Source: Ferranicluibacter quercicola (GTDB lineage: Bacteria; Pseudomonadota; Alphaproteobacteria; Rhizobiales; Rhizobiaceae). From it: a DNA stretch of 64,000 nucleotides. Below, in pieces: positions 55,576 through 64,000 of the stretch. The position numbers were made by a program, and so were the translations under genes. Below the pieces are notes generated by a model that worked only from the letters and a program-made list of their open reading frames with translations, made no database searches and was not told where the DNA came from. The stretch is taken from assembly GCF_021168455.1 (NCBI RefSeq), contig NZ_JAJOZR010000004.1, positions 1 through 64,000 on the forward strand. Reading direction: 5' to 3'. The stretch's first letter is position 1, and each line of letters starts with the position of its first letter.

Positions 55576-56964
55576 TCACTCGTAACGCAGCGCCTGGACG
55601 GGATCCAGACGCGAGGCCCGCCAGGCGGGGAAGATCGTTGCCAGGAACGACAGCCCGATGGCCATGCCGACGACCGCGACGGTTTCGCCGAGGTTCATGT
55701 CGGCCGGCAGCTGGCTGAGGAAGTAGAGCTCCGGATTGAAGATCGTCGTGCCGGAAATCCACGAGAAGAACTGGCGGATGGATTCGATATTGAGGCACAC
55801 GACGACGCCGAGCGCCACGCCGGCCAGCGTGCCGACAATGCCGATGGCCGCGCCGGTCATGAAGAAGATGCGCATGACGGCGCCCGAGGATGCACCCATG
55901 GTGCGCAGGATGGCGATATCGCTACCCTTGTCCTTCACCAGCATGATGAGACCCGAGACGATGTTGAGCGCCGCCACCAGCACGATCAGGGTGAGGATCA
56001 TGAACATGACGTTGCGCTCGACCTGCAGCGCGGAGAAGAAGGTCTTGTTGCGGTCGCGCCAGTCGCTGATCAGCACCTGCCGCTGGGCGGCCTCTTCCAC
56101 CGGCTGGCGCAGGCTGTCGACGAGATCGGGTTTCTCCACGAAAAGCTCGATCGACTGAGCGATGCCTTCGGCGTTGAAATAGAGCTGGGCTTCCTCGAGC
56201 GGCATGAAGATGATCGACGCGTCGTATTCCGACATGCCGATCTCGAAGATGGCAGACACGGTATAGGACTTCACGCGCGGATTGACGCCCATCGGCGTCA
56301 CGTCGCCTTCCGGCGCGACGAGGGTGATGGTGCTGCCGGCCTGCAGGCCGAGCTGGTCCGCCATGCGGGAGCCGATCGCCACGCCGCCGCCGGCCGCATA
56401 GCCGGTGAGATCGCCGGATTTCAGGTGATCGGAGATGGATTTCATCTTCAGAAGATCATCGGCCCGCACGCCGCGCACCAGCGCACCCGTGCCCGCGCCG
56501 CCGGGACCGGAGGCCAGCGTCTGGCCCTCGATCATCGGGATCGCCATGGTGACGCCCTTGATGCCGGAAAAGCGTGTCGCAAGATCGGCATAGTTGTCGA
56601 GCGGGCCATCCAGCGGCTGCACGATCATGTGGCCGTTGATGCCGAGAATGCGGGAGATGAGCTCTGTGCGGAACCCGTTCATCACCGCCATGACGATGAT
56701 GAGCGTGGCGACGCCCAGCATGATGCCGATGAAGGAGAAGCCGGCGATGACGGAGATGAACGCTTCCTTGCGCCGCGAGCGCAGATAGCGCCACGCGACC
56801 AGCCGCTCGAAGGTCGAGAACGCGCGGCTGGATGCGGATTTCGCCGGCTTGTCGCCTGACGGCGTTTCCTTCGGCGGCGCGCCCTTCGAGGCTGTCTTCA
56901 GTCCGGCTTTGGGCGGCGTTGCCGATGCCTTTGCCGGTTTCGGGTCCGTGGAAGCGGCGCTCAT
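55576..56964 (-). CDS. lolC: Lipoprotein-releasing ABC transporter permease, LolC/E type
   Basis: A 462-aa permease. After a variable N-terminal extension of about 45 residues (Pro/Ala/Lys-rich) comes the typical RLVAWRYLRSRRKEAFISVIAGFSFIGIMLGVATLIIVMAVMNG with the first membrane span, then the large periplasmic domain, then three more membrane spans from ERNVMFMILTLIVLVAALNI. Alphaproteobacteria usually have one such permease serving as both LolC and LolE. It is 10 bp downstream of proS and upstream of lolD. Confidence 0.93.
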   Translation of the reverse strand: MSAASTDPKPAKASATPPKAGLKTASKGAPPKETPSGDKPAKSASSRAFSTFERLVAWRYLRSRRKEAFISVIAGFSFIGIMLGVATLIIVMAVMNGFRTELISRILGINGHMIVQPLDGPLDNYADLATRFSGIKGVTMAIPMIEGQTLASGPGGAGTGALVRGVRADDLLKMKSISDHLKSGDLTGYAAGGGVAIGSRMADQLGLQAGSTITLVAPEGDVTPMGVNPRVKSYTVSAIFEIGMSEYDASIIFMPLEEAQLYFNAEGIAQSIELFVEKPDLVDSLRQPVEEAAQRQVLISDWRDRNKTFFSALQVERNVMFMILTLIVLVAALNIVSGLIMLVKDKGSDIAILRTMGASSGAVMRIFFMTGAAIGIVGTLAGVALGVVVCLNIESIRQFFSWISGTTIFNPELYFLSQLPADMNLGETVAVVGMAIGLSFLATIFPAWRASRLDPVQALRYE

Positions 56965-56973
56965 GCCTGGTCC

Positions 56974-58302
56974 TTATTTCGCAGCGGTCAGCTTGTTGAT
57001 CGCAGCTTCGATGGTCATGGTCTCGCGCGCACCGGTCTTGCGGTCCTTCAGCTCGACCTCGCCCGCCACAACCGCCCGCGGCCCGGCGATGATCTGCGTG
57101 GGCACGCCGATGAGATCGGCCGTCGCGAACTTGGTGCCCGCGCGGTCGTCGGTGTCGTCGTAGAGCGTGTCGATGCCAGCCTTGGAAAGGGCTGCGTAGA
57201 TCATCTCGCAAGCCGCGTCGCAAGGACCATCGCCGGCCTTCATGTTGATGATCACGGCATCGAACGGCGCGACGGATGCCGGCCAGATGATGCCGTTCTC
57301 GTCATGCGAGGCCTCGATGATCGCCGGCACGAGGCGCGTCGGCCCGATACCGTAGGAGCCCATGTGGACGAGGTGTTCCTTGCCGTCGGGACCCTGAACC
57401 TTGGCGCCCATGGGTTCGGAATATTTGGTACCAAAGTAGAAGATGTGCCCGACCTCGATCCCGCGAGCGGACAGACGCTCGTTTTCCGGGATCGCGTCGA
57501 ACGCGGCCGCGTCGTGCATTTCCGACGTCGCGGCATAGACCGACGTCCACTGGTCGAAGATGGCCTGCAGCGCCGCGACATCGTCGAAATCCGTCGTTTC
57601 CGCGGGGATATCGAAGTTCACGAAATTGCGGTGGCTGAACACTTCGGACTCGCCGGTCTCCGCCAGGATGATGAACTCGTGGCTGAGATCGCCGCCGATC
57701 GGCCCTGTATCCGCCCGCATCGGAATGGCGCGCAGGCCAAGCCGCGAGAACGTGCGCAGATAGGCGGTGAACATCTTGCGATAGGAATGCTCGGCGCCTT
57801 CCTTCGTCAGGTCGAAGGAATAGGCGTCCTTCATGACGAATTCGCGCGAGCGCATGGTACCGAAGCGCGGGCGGATCTCGTCGCGGAACTTCAGCTGGAT
57901 ATGGTAGAGATTGAGCGGCAGGTTCTTGTAGGACTTGACCGACGACCGGAAGATATCGGTGATCATCTCCTCGTTGGTCGGGCCGTAGAGCATCGGACGC
58001 TCCTGGCGGTCCTTGATGCGCAGCATCTCCTTGCCGTAATCGTCGTAGCGTCCACTTTCCTGCCAGAGCTCGGCCGACTGCAGGGTCGGCATGGAGAGCT
58101 CGATGGCGCCGGCGCGGTTCTGCTCCTGCCGGATGATGCCGTTGACCTTGTCGAGCACACGTTTGCCGAGCGGCAGCCAGGAATAGATGCCCTGGCTCTG
58201 CTGGCGGATCATGCCGGCGCGCAGCATCAGGCGATGCGAGACGATCTCCGCTTCCTTGGGGTTTTCCTTCAGGATCGGCATGAAATAGCGGGACAGACGC
58301 AT
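56974..58302 (-). CDS. proS: Prolyl-tRNA synthetase, short form
   Basis: A 442-aa class II synthetase. I choose ATG 58302, which gives the typical MRLSRYFMPILKENPKEAEI. Motif 2 is FRDEIRPRFGTMRSREFVMKD and motif 3 is GSYGIGPTRLVPAII. The insertion editing domain of the E. coli enzyme is absent, which is usual for the alphaproteobacterial form. lolC and lolD follow on the same strand. Confidence 0.95.
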   Translation of the reverse strand: MRLSRYFMPILKENPKEAEIVSHRLMLRAGMIRQQSQGIYSWLPLGKRVLDKVNGIIRQEQNRAGAIELSMPTLQSAELWQESGRYDDYGKEMLRIKDRQERPMLYGPTNEEMITDIFRSSVKSYKNLPLNLYHIQLKFRDEIRPRFGTMRSREFVMKDAYSFDLTKEGAEHSYRKMFTAYLRTFSRLGLRAIPMRADTGPIGGDLSHEFIILAETGESEVFSHRNFVNFDIPAETTDFDDVAALQAIFDQWTSVYAATSEMHDAAAFDAIPENERLSARGIEVGHIFYFGTKYSEPMGAKVQGPDGKEHLVHMGSYGIGPTRLVPAIIEASHDENGIIWPASVAPFDAVIINMKAGDGPCDAACEMIYAALSKAGIDTLYDDTDDRAGTKFATADLIGVPTQIIAGPRAVVAGEVELKDRKTGARETMTIEAAINKLTAAK

Positions 58303-58568
58303 GAACGGGTTCCGGAGTGGCGCCTTCCGTTTAAGCACGGATTCGGGCGAAATGAGGTTTGCTTACGGCCTGTGCCTTGCGCGGAGCCGTATGGACGAAC
58401 GCGGGACGATGCGATCCGATCGCTCGAATCCGCTAGCATCCACGCCGGAGGTCTTAAACGCTTCGCGGCGGGAAGAAAACCCGTGTGGCGACGCGTGGCG
58501 CGCAGAGCCTGCGGCATAAGCCCCCTGCCCGCTTTCTGCGACAGATCGAAGCAGGAAAAGGGAGCGCG

Positions 58569-58597
58569 AGTAACGGCAAATGACCTCTTCGTGTCAA
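58569..58597 (-). promoter_or_regulatory. Possible proS promoter
   Basis: TTGACA, 17 bp, GTTACT on the minus strand. The -35 is perfect, the -10 poor. The leader would be about 260 nt. Confidence 0.3.
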
Positions 58598-58797
58598 TGA
58601 ATATTTTTTGCTGGACTGTAGCATAAATACAAAAAAACCTGATGACACCCGCAGCGATTTGGGTTAGTTTCAGCACACAAAACAGGCAGGAAGATTAAAT
58701 TCTTGTCGACGTCGCGGAAAAAGTCTTGGGAGGATCAGATCTTAGGCGCGGTCATACGCAGCCACCGGCAACGGTTACGGGTCACGCGATTGCTTAT

Positions 58798-58827
58798 AAA
58801 ACAAGGCTTTTAGCCTTGTTTTTTTTT
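58798..58827. terminator. Strong Rho-independent terminator
   Basis: ACAAGGCT pairs with AGCCTTGT around loop TTT, with flanking A and T runs extending the stem; nine Ts follow on the plus strand and TTTTAT on the minus. It may end a plus-strand RNA and also stop transcripts from DUF1467. Confidence 0.88.
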
Positions 58828-59003
58828 GGCTTTTCGCTGGTCCTGATGCCCGCAGGTGGCATACCGGCATCGGCTGCGAGACGAGACCGGCGCCCTTCCC
58901 CTCTGATCTTGCAAGCTTATGCCAAACTATTGAGCAAATGCTTGTCTTCTAAAACTATAGTTTGTCTTGCGCCCGCTGACTTCACCGCCGTTCGGTTGCG
59001 TCC

Positions 59004-59273
59004 TCAGTAGAACTTCGGCGCAAACTGCGGGATGGCGTCGATGCCATAGCCGTAGCGAACGGACAGCATGTACCAGGCCATATGGATCACGGCGGCGAGG
59101 ATCGTCGTCAGGCCGAAGATGCGCAATGCCCGAAACCGGGCGGGCGCGCTTTCCACGCTCCCCGGCACCACGTCGTGCTCCTCCGCCTGGGTACGCAGGC
59201 CGATCGGCAGAACGATGAAGAGCGTCATCCACCAGATGATGAAGTAGATGGCGAAGACGGAAAAGATCGGCAT
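59004..59273 (-). CDS. DUF1467 membrane protein
   Basis: An 89-aa protein from ATG 59273: MPIFSVFAIYFIIWWMTLFIVLP forms one membrane span, and LRIFGLTTILAAVIHMAWYML the second, with GLRTQAEEHDVVPGSVESAP between. The family is conserved in Alphaproteobacteria with no assigned function. It follows rnj (135 bp with a terminator between). Confidence 0.9.
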   Translation of the reverse strand: MPIFSVFAIYFIIWWMTLFIVLPIGLRTQAEEHDVVPGSVESAPARFRALRIFGLTTILAAVIHMAWYMLSVRYGYGIDAIPQFAPKFY

Positions 59274-59346
59274 GATGACATCCCGGTTGAGAAGCTGATC
59301 ACTCTTATACGCCGTGCCATGACGCGCCGGAAGCCGAACGCACACG

Positions 59347-59380
59347 AAAAGGCCTCCGGCGCTGTCACACCGAAGGCCTT
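59347..59380 (-). terminator. Terminator of rnj
   Basis: On the minus strand AAGGCCT pairs with AGGCCTT, an inner CGG/CCG extends it, and TTTTCG follows. Confidence 0.8.
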
Positions 59381-59407
59381 CCTTCCTCTGCGGGAATCAG
59401 CGTGGCG

Positions 59408-61078
59408 TCAGGACATGCGGTTGATAAAGACGGTCACGACCGGCTTCTTGCCCCAGACATCGTTGGCCGTGCCGCGAATGGCACGACGCACGGCTTCCTG
59501 CACCATGGCGAGATCCTTGCGGCGCGCGCGCGGAATGCTTTCGACCGCACCGAGCACGGCATCATACAGCGTGTCGTTCATGTCCTCGCCCTCGTCGTCG
59601 AACTCCGGCAGGCCGATCGGCACGACGATCGGGTCGGAGGCGAAGTCGTAGCGCGCATCCAGCACGACATTGACGGAGACGTGGCCGGCGAAGGACAGCT
59701 TGCGGCGGTCGCCGATGCCCATTTCCTGGAAGTCGCCGATCAGACTGCCATCCTTGAAGATGCGGCCATGCGGAGCTTCGCCGATCACCTGTGCCATGCC
59801 GGGCGCGAGCCGCAGAATGTCGCCGTTGCGCACACGCGGCACGTTCGGAATACCGGACTGGAGACCGAGCTCCATCTGCCCGACCAGATGCGCCGCTTCG
59901 CCATGGACCGGCACCAGCAGCTTCGGACGGATCCATTGGTACATCTGCTTCAGTTCGTTGCGGCGGGGGTGGCCCGACACATGTACCAGAGCGTCGCTAT
60001 CGGTGACGATCAGGATGCCCTGCTCGATCAGGCCGTTCTTGATCTCGTTGATCGCCTTCTCGTTGCCGGGAATGGCGCGCGAGGAGAACACGACGGTATC
60101 GCCGGAGGAGAAGGCGACATTGCGCATCTCGTCGCGGGCGATCTTTGCCAGCGCCGCGCGGGGCTCGCCCTGGCTCCCGGTGAGAATGACCACGACGCGA
60201 TCGCGCGGAATGAAGCCGAATTCGTCTTCGCTGATGAACGGCGGAATGCCTTCCATCAGCCCGACATCGCGGGCGACCTGCACCACACGCTTCATGGACG
60301 AGCCCATCAGCAGCACTTCGCGTCCGGCACCTGCGGCCGCCTTGGCGATCGAGCGGATACGGCCGACATTCGAGGAGAAAGTGGTGATGGCGACACGGCC
60401 TTCCGCAGAGCGGATGACCTTTTCGAGGCTGGCGGAGACTTCTTCCTCGGAGGGCGAGACGCCATCGCGCAGCGCGTTGGTGGAGTCGCACATGAGCGCC
60501 AGCACGCCTTCGTCGCCGACGGCGGTGAAGCGCTCGCCATCGGTCAGCGGCCCGAGCGACGGTGCATGGTCGATCTTCCAGTCGCCGGTGTGGACGAGAT
60601 TGCCGAGCGGCGTGCGGATGACGAGCGACATCGGCTCGGGGATGGAATGGTTGACGCCGACGGCCTCGACCTCGAACGGGCCGATCTGCACGCGGTCGCC
60701 CTGCTTGAAGATGGTGATCGGCACCTCGTTGCGGCTGCGCTCGTACTGGCGCTTGGCCTCCAGCATGCCCGCCGTGAAGGGCGAGGCATAGACGGGAACG
60801 TTGAGCCCCGGCCACAGGTCGGACAGCGCGCCGTAGTGATCCTCATGCGCATGCGTGATCACGATGCCCTTGAGGCTCTTGAGCTTGTCCGCGAGGAAGC
60901 GGATATCGGGGAGCACGAGGTCCACGCCCGGCAGGTCCGGCCCCGGGAAGGTCACGCCGCAATCGACCATGATCCACTCGCGGTTGGCGGCGGGGCCGTA
61001 ACCATAGAGCGCGAGGTTCATGCCGATTTCGCCTACGCCGCCGAGCGGCAGGAAAACCAGTTCGTTTTTCTCAGTCAT
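59408..61078 (-). CDS. rnj: Ribonuclease J
   Basis: A 556-aa metallo-beta-lactamase/beta-CASP RNase with 5'-3' exo- and endonuclease activity. ATG 61078 gives MTEKNELVFLPLGGVGEIGM; the frame upstream to 61114 overlaps birA. Metal ligands are in ITHAHEDHYGAL and HTGDWKIDHAP, with beta-CASP motifs FSSNVGRI, GSQGEPRAAL and HVSGHPRRNELKQM. Rhizobia use RNase J beside RNase E. It starts 19 bp after birA on the same strand. Confidence 0.96.
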   Translation of the reverse strand: MTEKNELVFLPLGGVGEIGMNLALYGYGPAANREWIMVDCGVTFPGPDLPGVDLVLPDIRFLADKLKSLKGIVITHAHEDHYGALSDLWPGLNVPVYASPFTAGMLEAKRQYERSRNEVPITIFKQGDRVQIGPFEVEAVGVNHSIPEPMSLVIRTPLGNLVHTGDWKIDHAPSLGPLTDGERFTAVGDEGVLALMCDSTNALRDGVSPSEEEVSASLEKVIRSAEGRVAITTFSSNVGRIRSIAKAAAGAGREVLLMGSSMKRVVQVARDVGLMEGIPPFISEDEFGFIPRDRVVVILTGSQGEPRAALAKIARDEMRNVAFSSGDTVVFSSRAIPGNEKAINEIKNGLIEQGILIVTDSDALVHVSGHPRRNELKQMYQWIRPKLLVPVHGEAAHLVGQMELGLQSGIPNVPRVRNGDILRLAPGMAQVIGEAPHGRIFKDGSLIGDFQEMGIGDRRKLSFAGHVSVNVVLDARYDFASDPIVVPIGLPEFDDEGEDMNDTLYDAVLGAVESIPRARRKDLAMVQEAVRRAIRGTANDVWGKKPVVTVFINRMS

Positions 61079-61097
61079 CAGAGAATTGTGCCTTGTT

Positions 61098-61865
61098 TCA
61101 TCCGAAAAAGACATCGCCGGCGGCTATGTGCCGGCGCATGCCGTTTTCATCCGTGAGAATTAATTGGCCGGAGCCGTCGATATCGTCAAAACGTCCTTGG
61201 ATGGACCGATCGGGAAGATTGACCGTGATGGGGCGACCGATGCCCACGGCATGCTGCCGCCAGAGCGCGATGATGTCGCCGATCCCGAGCCCACCGTTCC
61301 AGATGCCGAGCGTTTCGGTCATGTTCATGAAGAGGTGCGCGAAGAGTTCCTCGGCGGATGCCGACGATCCCTCGCTGCGCAGATTTGTGAGCGGATAGAG
61401 ACCGTGGTCCGGCGCGCTGACAACGTTGACGCCGCAGCCGATCACCAGGGCATAGCGCCCATCCGCCAGTCGCTCGCCCTCGAGCAGGATGCCGCAGGTC
61501 TTCTGTCCACCGATGAGGATGTCGTTCGGCCATTTGATTTCCGCCGCGCGTGCGCCTGCGGGCAGGACGGCCTGCATGGCATCGCGAACCGCGACGGCCA
61601 CGGCCAGCGGCAGCGACTGGATCATCTCCAGCGGCGCGGGATCGATCAGCAACAGCGAGGAGTAGAGATTGCCGGGTTCCGAACTCCAGGCACGACCACG
61701 CCGGCCGCGACCATCGGTCTGCCGGCCGGCTGTGATCCAGAGATTTCCCGGATCGCCCGCGCGCGCGCGCGCAAGGCACTCTGTGTTGGTGGAGCCCACC
61801 GCGTCCAGGGCGACGTGGCGGAAGTCGTCGATGGACGTTCGGGTGAGCCGGCCCGGGCCGTTCAA
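61098..61865 (-). CDS. birA: Biotin-protein ligase, catalytic form without HTH
   Basis: A 255-aa ligase that adds biotin to AccB and other carriers. The biotinyl-AMP loop is TDGRGRRGRAW, then LYSSLLLIDPAPL, IKWPNDILIGGQKTCGIL and GCGVNV. The E. coli N-terminal DNA-binding domain is absent, so it cannot act as the bio repressor. Its start overlaps the nuoN stop (ATGA), an arrangement seen in Rhizobiales. Confidence 0.95.
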   Translation of the reverse strand: MNGPGRLTRTSIDDFRHVALDAVGSTNTECLARARAGDPGNLWITAGRQTDGRGRRGRAWSSEPGNLYSSLLLIDPAPLEMIQSLPLAVAVAVRDAMQAVLPAGARAAEIKWPNDILIGGQKTCGILLEGERLADGRYALVIGCGVNVVSAPDHGLYPLTNLRSEGSSASAEELFAHLFMNMTETLGIWNGGLGIGDIIALWRQHAVGIGRPITVNLPDRSIQGRFDDIDGSGQLILTDENGMRRHIAAGDVFFG

Positions 61866-63301
61866 AAGAATGTCCGGGCCGCGGCTTCGGCCGCCGCACC
61901 GATCGGGCCGCCGACGATGACATAGCCGACGATGAAGAGGCCGGAGAGGCCGTAGACCAGCTTCAGCGAGCCGGAGGGGCGCGCGAACTCGCCGGCCGGC
62001 TCATCGAACCACATCAGCTTGATGACGCGCAGGTAGTAATAGGCACCGACGACGGAGGCGAGGACGCCGATGACGGCAAGCGCATAGAGCTTGGCCTCGA
62101 TCGCCGCCATGAACACGAAGTACTTGGCGAAGAACCCTGCCAGCGGCGGAATGCCGGCCAGCGAGAACATGAGGATCGTCAACACCACGGCCATGAAGGG
62201 ATTGGTCTGCGACAGGCCGGCGAGATCGTCCACCTGTTCGACGTGATGGCCTTCCTTGCGGCGCATGGCGAGGATGCATGCAAAGGTGCCGAGCGTCATG
62301 ACCATGTAGATCAGCATGTAGAGAACGACGCCGCGCACGCCCGCCATGGAGCCAGCGGAGAGACCGACCAGCGCATAGCCCATGTGACCGATGGAGGAAT
62401 AGGCCATCAGGCGCTTCAGGTTCTTCTGGCCGATGGCGGCAAACGAGCCGAGCACCATGGAGGCGATCGAGATGAAGACGATGATCTGCTGCCAGTCGAG
62501 CTGAATGGGCTCAAAGGCGGTGACGACCACGCGGACGAGCATGGCGATGGCGGCGATCTTCGGGGCACCGGCGAAGAACGCCGTGACCGGGGTCGGCGCG
62601 CCTTCGTAGACGTCCGGCGTCCACATATGGAACGGCACGGCCGAGATCTTGAAGGCGACGCCGGCGAGCACGAACACAAGGCCGAAGACGAGACCGAGCG
62701 AACGGCCTTCCGCCGTGAGGGCGGCGGCGATTTCCACGAAGCCGGTATGGCCGGTGAAGCCGTAGACCAGCGACATGCCGTAGAGCAGCATGCCGGAGGA
62801 GAGCGCGCCGAGCACGAAATACTTCAGGCCGGCTTCCGTCGAGCGCAGATCGTCGCGATTCATGGCGGCGACGACATAGGCGGCGAGCGACTGCAGCTCT
62901 AGCGCCATATAGAGCGACATCATGTCGTTGGCGGAGATCATCAGGAGCATGCCCAGCGTCGCCAGAACGACGAGCACGGGATACTCGAACCGGTCGAGAC
63001 CGAAGATCTTCGCCTGACCTGCGGACAGGAACAGCGCGACGATCGATGCGAACAAGGTCAGCATCTTCATGAAGCGGGCGAAGGGATCGGCGACGAAGGC
63101 GCCGTTGTAGGCAACGCCGTCGCCCGTGTTCGCCAGCAGAACGCCGGCAACGACCAGCACCGCGATCGCCAGCCAGGTCACGAGGCCGGAAGACCGTTCG
63201 CCCGTGAAGACGCCGATCATCAGAAGCGCGAGCGCCCCGATGGCCAGCGTCACTTCGGGAAGCGACAGATGAAGACTAGCGACCAGAATATCAGCGTTCA
63301 T
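61862..63301 (-). CDS. nuoN: NADH-quinone oxidoreductase subunit N
   Basis: A 479-aa antiporter-like membrane subunit of complex I with about fourteen helices. Signatures are EYPVLVVLATLGMLLMISAN, LYMALELQSLAAYVVAAM, KYFVLGALSSGMLLYGMSL, FKISAVPFHMWTPDVYEGAP with the channel Lys, and RLMAYSSIGHMGYALVG. It is 18 bp downstream of nuoM and coupled to birA. Confidence 0.97.
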   Translation of the reverse strand: MNADILVASLHLSLPEVTLAIGALALLMIGVFTGERSSGLVTWLAIAVLVVAGVLLANTGDGVAYNGAFVADPFARFMKMLTLFASIVALFLSAGQAKIFGLDRFEYPVLVVLATLGMLLMISANDMMSLYMALELQSLAAYVVAAMNRDDLRSTEAGLKYFVLGALSSGMLLYGMSLVYGFTGHTGFVEIAAALTAEGRSLGLVFGLVFVLAGVAFKISAVPFHMWTPDVYEGAPTPVTAFFAGAPKIAAIAMLVRVVVTAFEPIQLDWQQIIVFISIASMVLGSFAAIGQKNLKRLMAYSSIGHMGYALVGLSAGSMAGVRGVVLYMLIYMVMTLGTFACILAMRRKEGHHVEQVDDLAGLSQTNPFMAVVLTILMFSLAGIPPLAGFFAKYFVFMAAIEAKLYALAVIGVLASVVGAYYYLRVIKLMWFDEPAGEFARPSGSLKLVYGLSGLFIVGYVIVGGPIGAAAEAAARTFF

Positions 63302-63319
63302 GTTTCTCTCGCCCCGTCG

Positions 63320-64000
63320 TCAGTTCGCCGAGAGCGCAAGGGACTGCGCTGCCTGAACGGCGGTCGTGTAGTTATGGACCAGCACATCGACGGAAGCCGC
63401 CGTGGCATCGAAGACCGGCGCCGGATAGACGCCGAAGAAGATGGTGAGCACCGCGAGCGGATAGAGGATCACCTTTTCACGCGGCGACAGGTCGAGCAGA
63501 GCCTTCAGCTTCTCCTTCTCCAGCGCGCCGAACATCACGCGGCGATAGAGCCAGAGGGCGTAGCAGGCGGACAGGATGACGCCGGTCGTGGCGAAGAAGG
63601 CGACCCAGGTGTTGGCCTGGAAGGCACCGAGCAGGGTCGTGATTTCCCCGACGAAGCCGGAGGTGCCGGGAAGGCCGACATTCGCCATGGTGAAGATCAT
63701 GAAGATCACGGCGTATTTCGGCATGTTGTTGACGAGGCCGCCATAGGCCGAGATCTCGCGGGTGTGCAGACGATCGTAGACGACGCCGACGCAGAGGAAG
63801 AGCGCCGAGGAGACGATGCCATGCGACAGCATCTGGAAGATCGCACCCTGCACGCCCTGCACATTCGCCGCGAAGATCCCCATGGTCACGTAGCCCATAT
63901 GAGCCACGGAGGAGTATGCGATCAGCTTCTTGATGTCCTGCTGCATCATCGCGACCAGCGAGGTGTAGATGATCGCGACGACGGACAGCGTGAAGACCAG
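63320..64000 (-). CDS. nuoM: NADH-quinone oxidoreductase subunit M, C-terminal part
   Basis: The 3' part of nuoM; the gene runs off the right edge and the frame is open to the last base (text LVFTLSVVAIIYTSLVAMMQ before the first internal Met). Signatures are KLIAYSSVAHMGYVTMGIFA, ANVGLPGTSGFVGE and the C-terminal ending VQAAQSLALSAN. The visible part is about 226 residues of a protein of about 500. It precedes nuoN, as in other nuo operons. Confidence 0.95.
   Translation of the reverse strand: MVFTLSVVAIIYTSLVAMMQQDIKKLIAYSSVAHMGYVTMGIFAANVQGVQGAIFQMLSHGIVSSALFLCVGVVYDRLHTREISAYGGLVNNMPKYAVIFMIFTMANVGLPGTSGFVGEITTLLGAFQANTWVAFFATTGVILSACYALWLYRRVMFGALEKEKLKALLDLSPREKVILYPLAVLTIFFGVYPAPVFDATAASVDVLVHNYTTAVQAAQSLALSAN

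Larger units (their letters stand above)
58303..59003. other. Intergenic region proS-DUF1467 with terminator and AT-rich part
   Basis: 701 bp without an acceptable gene. The part at 58580-58700 is AT-rich and includes TTGACA (minus strand, 58597-58592), which with GTTACT 17 bp later could be the proS promoter. A strong terminator lies at 58798-58827. A 12-bp palindrome AAACTATAGTTT is at 58952-58963, with an AAACTAT direct repeat 28 bp before it. A 94-codon open frame at 58726-59010 runs through the terminator and is not a gene. A short RNA ending at the terminator is possible. Confidence 0.5.

Noticed and set aside
58726..59010. 94-codon frame with a hydrophobic stretch
   Set aside because: The hydrophobic part is the translated terminator T-run (LALFFFGF); no ribosome site.

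Overview
The window is a piece of an alphaproteobacterial chromosome, almost certainly Rhizobiales and most likely Rhizobiaceae. It is GC-rich. It carries the order and families expected there: an amiC-mrcA-prfB block, RNase E, aroQ-accB-accC-aat-DUF2155-NDUFA12, gatCAB, pyrB with a degenerate pyrC, topA-rnr-DUF983-Nudix-MFS-rpmG, divK-pleD, dnaE, lolDC-proS, and nuoMN-birA-rnj. No rRNA, tRNA or CRISPR array was seen.

Layout. Bases 1-5.6 kb are an accessory island. It starts with the first codons of an IS256-type transposase running off the left edge, then a decayed siphophage tail module on the minus strand: an HK97-gp10-like gene with a damaged 5' end, an 83-aa gene, a DUF3168/tape-measure fusion, a 116-aa tail-cluster gene and a four-zinc-finger protein. 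Two unrecognised membrane-protein genes follow, one of them AT-rich. From 5.7 kb the content is core: small ORFs, an SDR dehydrogenase, NAD kinase, prfB (with an intact programmed +1 frameshift), mrcA, amiC, and the divergent rne. From 18 to 30 kb come an aminotransferase, a DsbA-like protein, aroQ-accBC, aat, DUF2155, NDUFA12, gatB/gatA/gatC interleaved with two GNAT genes, and a UPF0173 hydrolase. From 30 to 45.5 kb: ruvX, small membrane proteins, aidB, pyrB-pyrC'-plsY-dprA, then the topA to rpmG series. From 45.6 to 50.4 kb: a candidate structured RNA, pleD, divK, DUF3572, a HAD-like protein and an L,D-transpeptidase. From 50.5 to 64 kb: dnaE, a 28-aa small protein, a VOC protein, lolD, lolC/E, proS, DUF1467, RNase J, birA, nuoN and the 3' part of nuoM.

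How the genes work together. Several groups are translationally coupled by ATGA overlaps (phage tail genes; pyrB-pyrC'; birA-nuoN; DUF3572-HAD; the DUF6105 pair). The core content covers cell-wall synthesis and remodelling (mrcA, amiC, L,D-transpeptidase), lipid synthesis (accBC, plsY), pyrimidine synthesis, Gln-tRNA/Asn-tRNA amidation (gatCAB), RNA decay (RNase E, R, J), DNA replication and topology (dnaE, topA), lipoprotein export (lolDC), complex I (nuoM, nuoN, NDUFA12) and polar cell-cycle signalling (divK-pleD).

Most noteworthy non-routine points: (i) an in-frame deletion fusion in the phage tail module; (ii) a head-to-head junction where an AT-rich gene meets the damaged gp10 gene; (iii) a minus-strand RNA candidate downstream of pleD with four hairpins, GU pairs that fit only that strand, and its own terminator; (iv) tiny ORFs of 28-29 codons, one with an excellent ribosome binding site upstream of dnaE; (v) the prfB frameshift site; (vi) a dihydroorotase homologue lacking metal ligands; (vii) a three-copy 20-bp-phased repeat upstream of a small membrane-protein operon.
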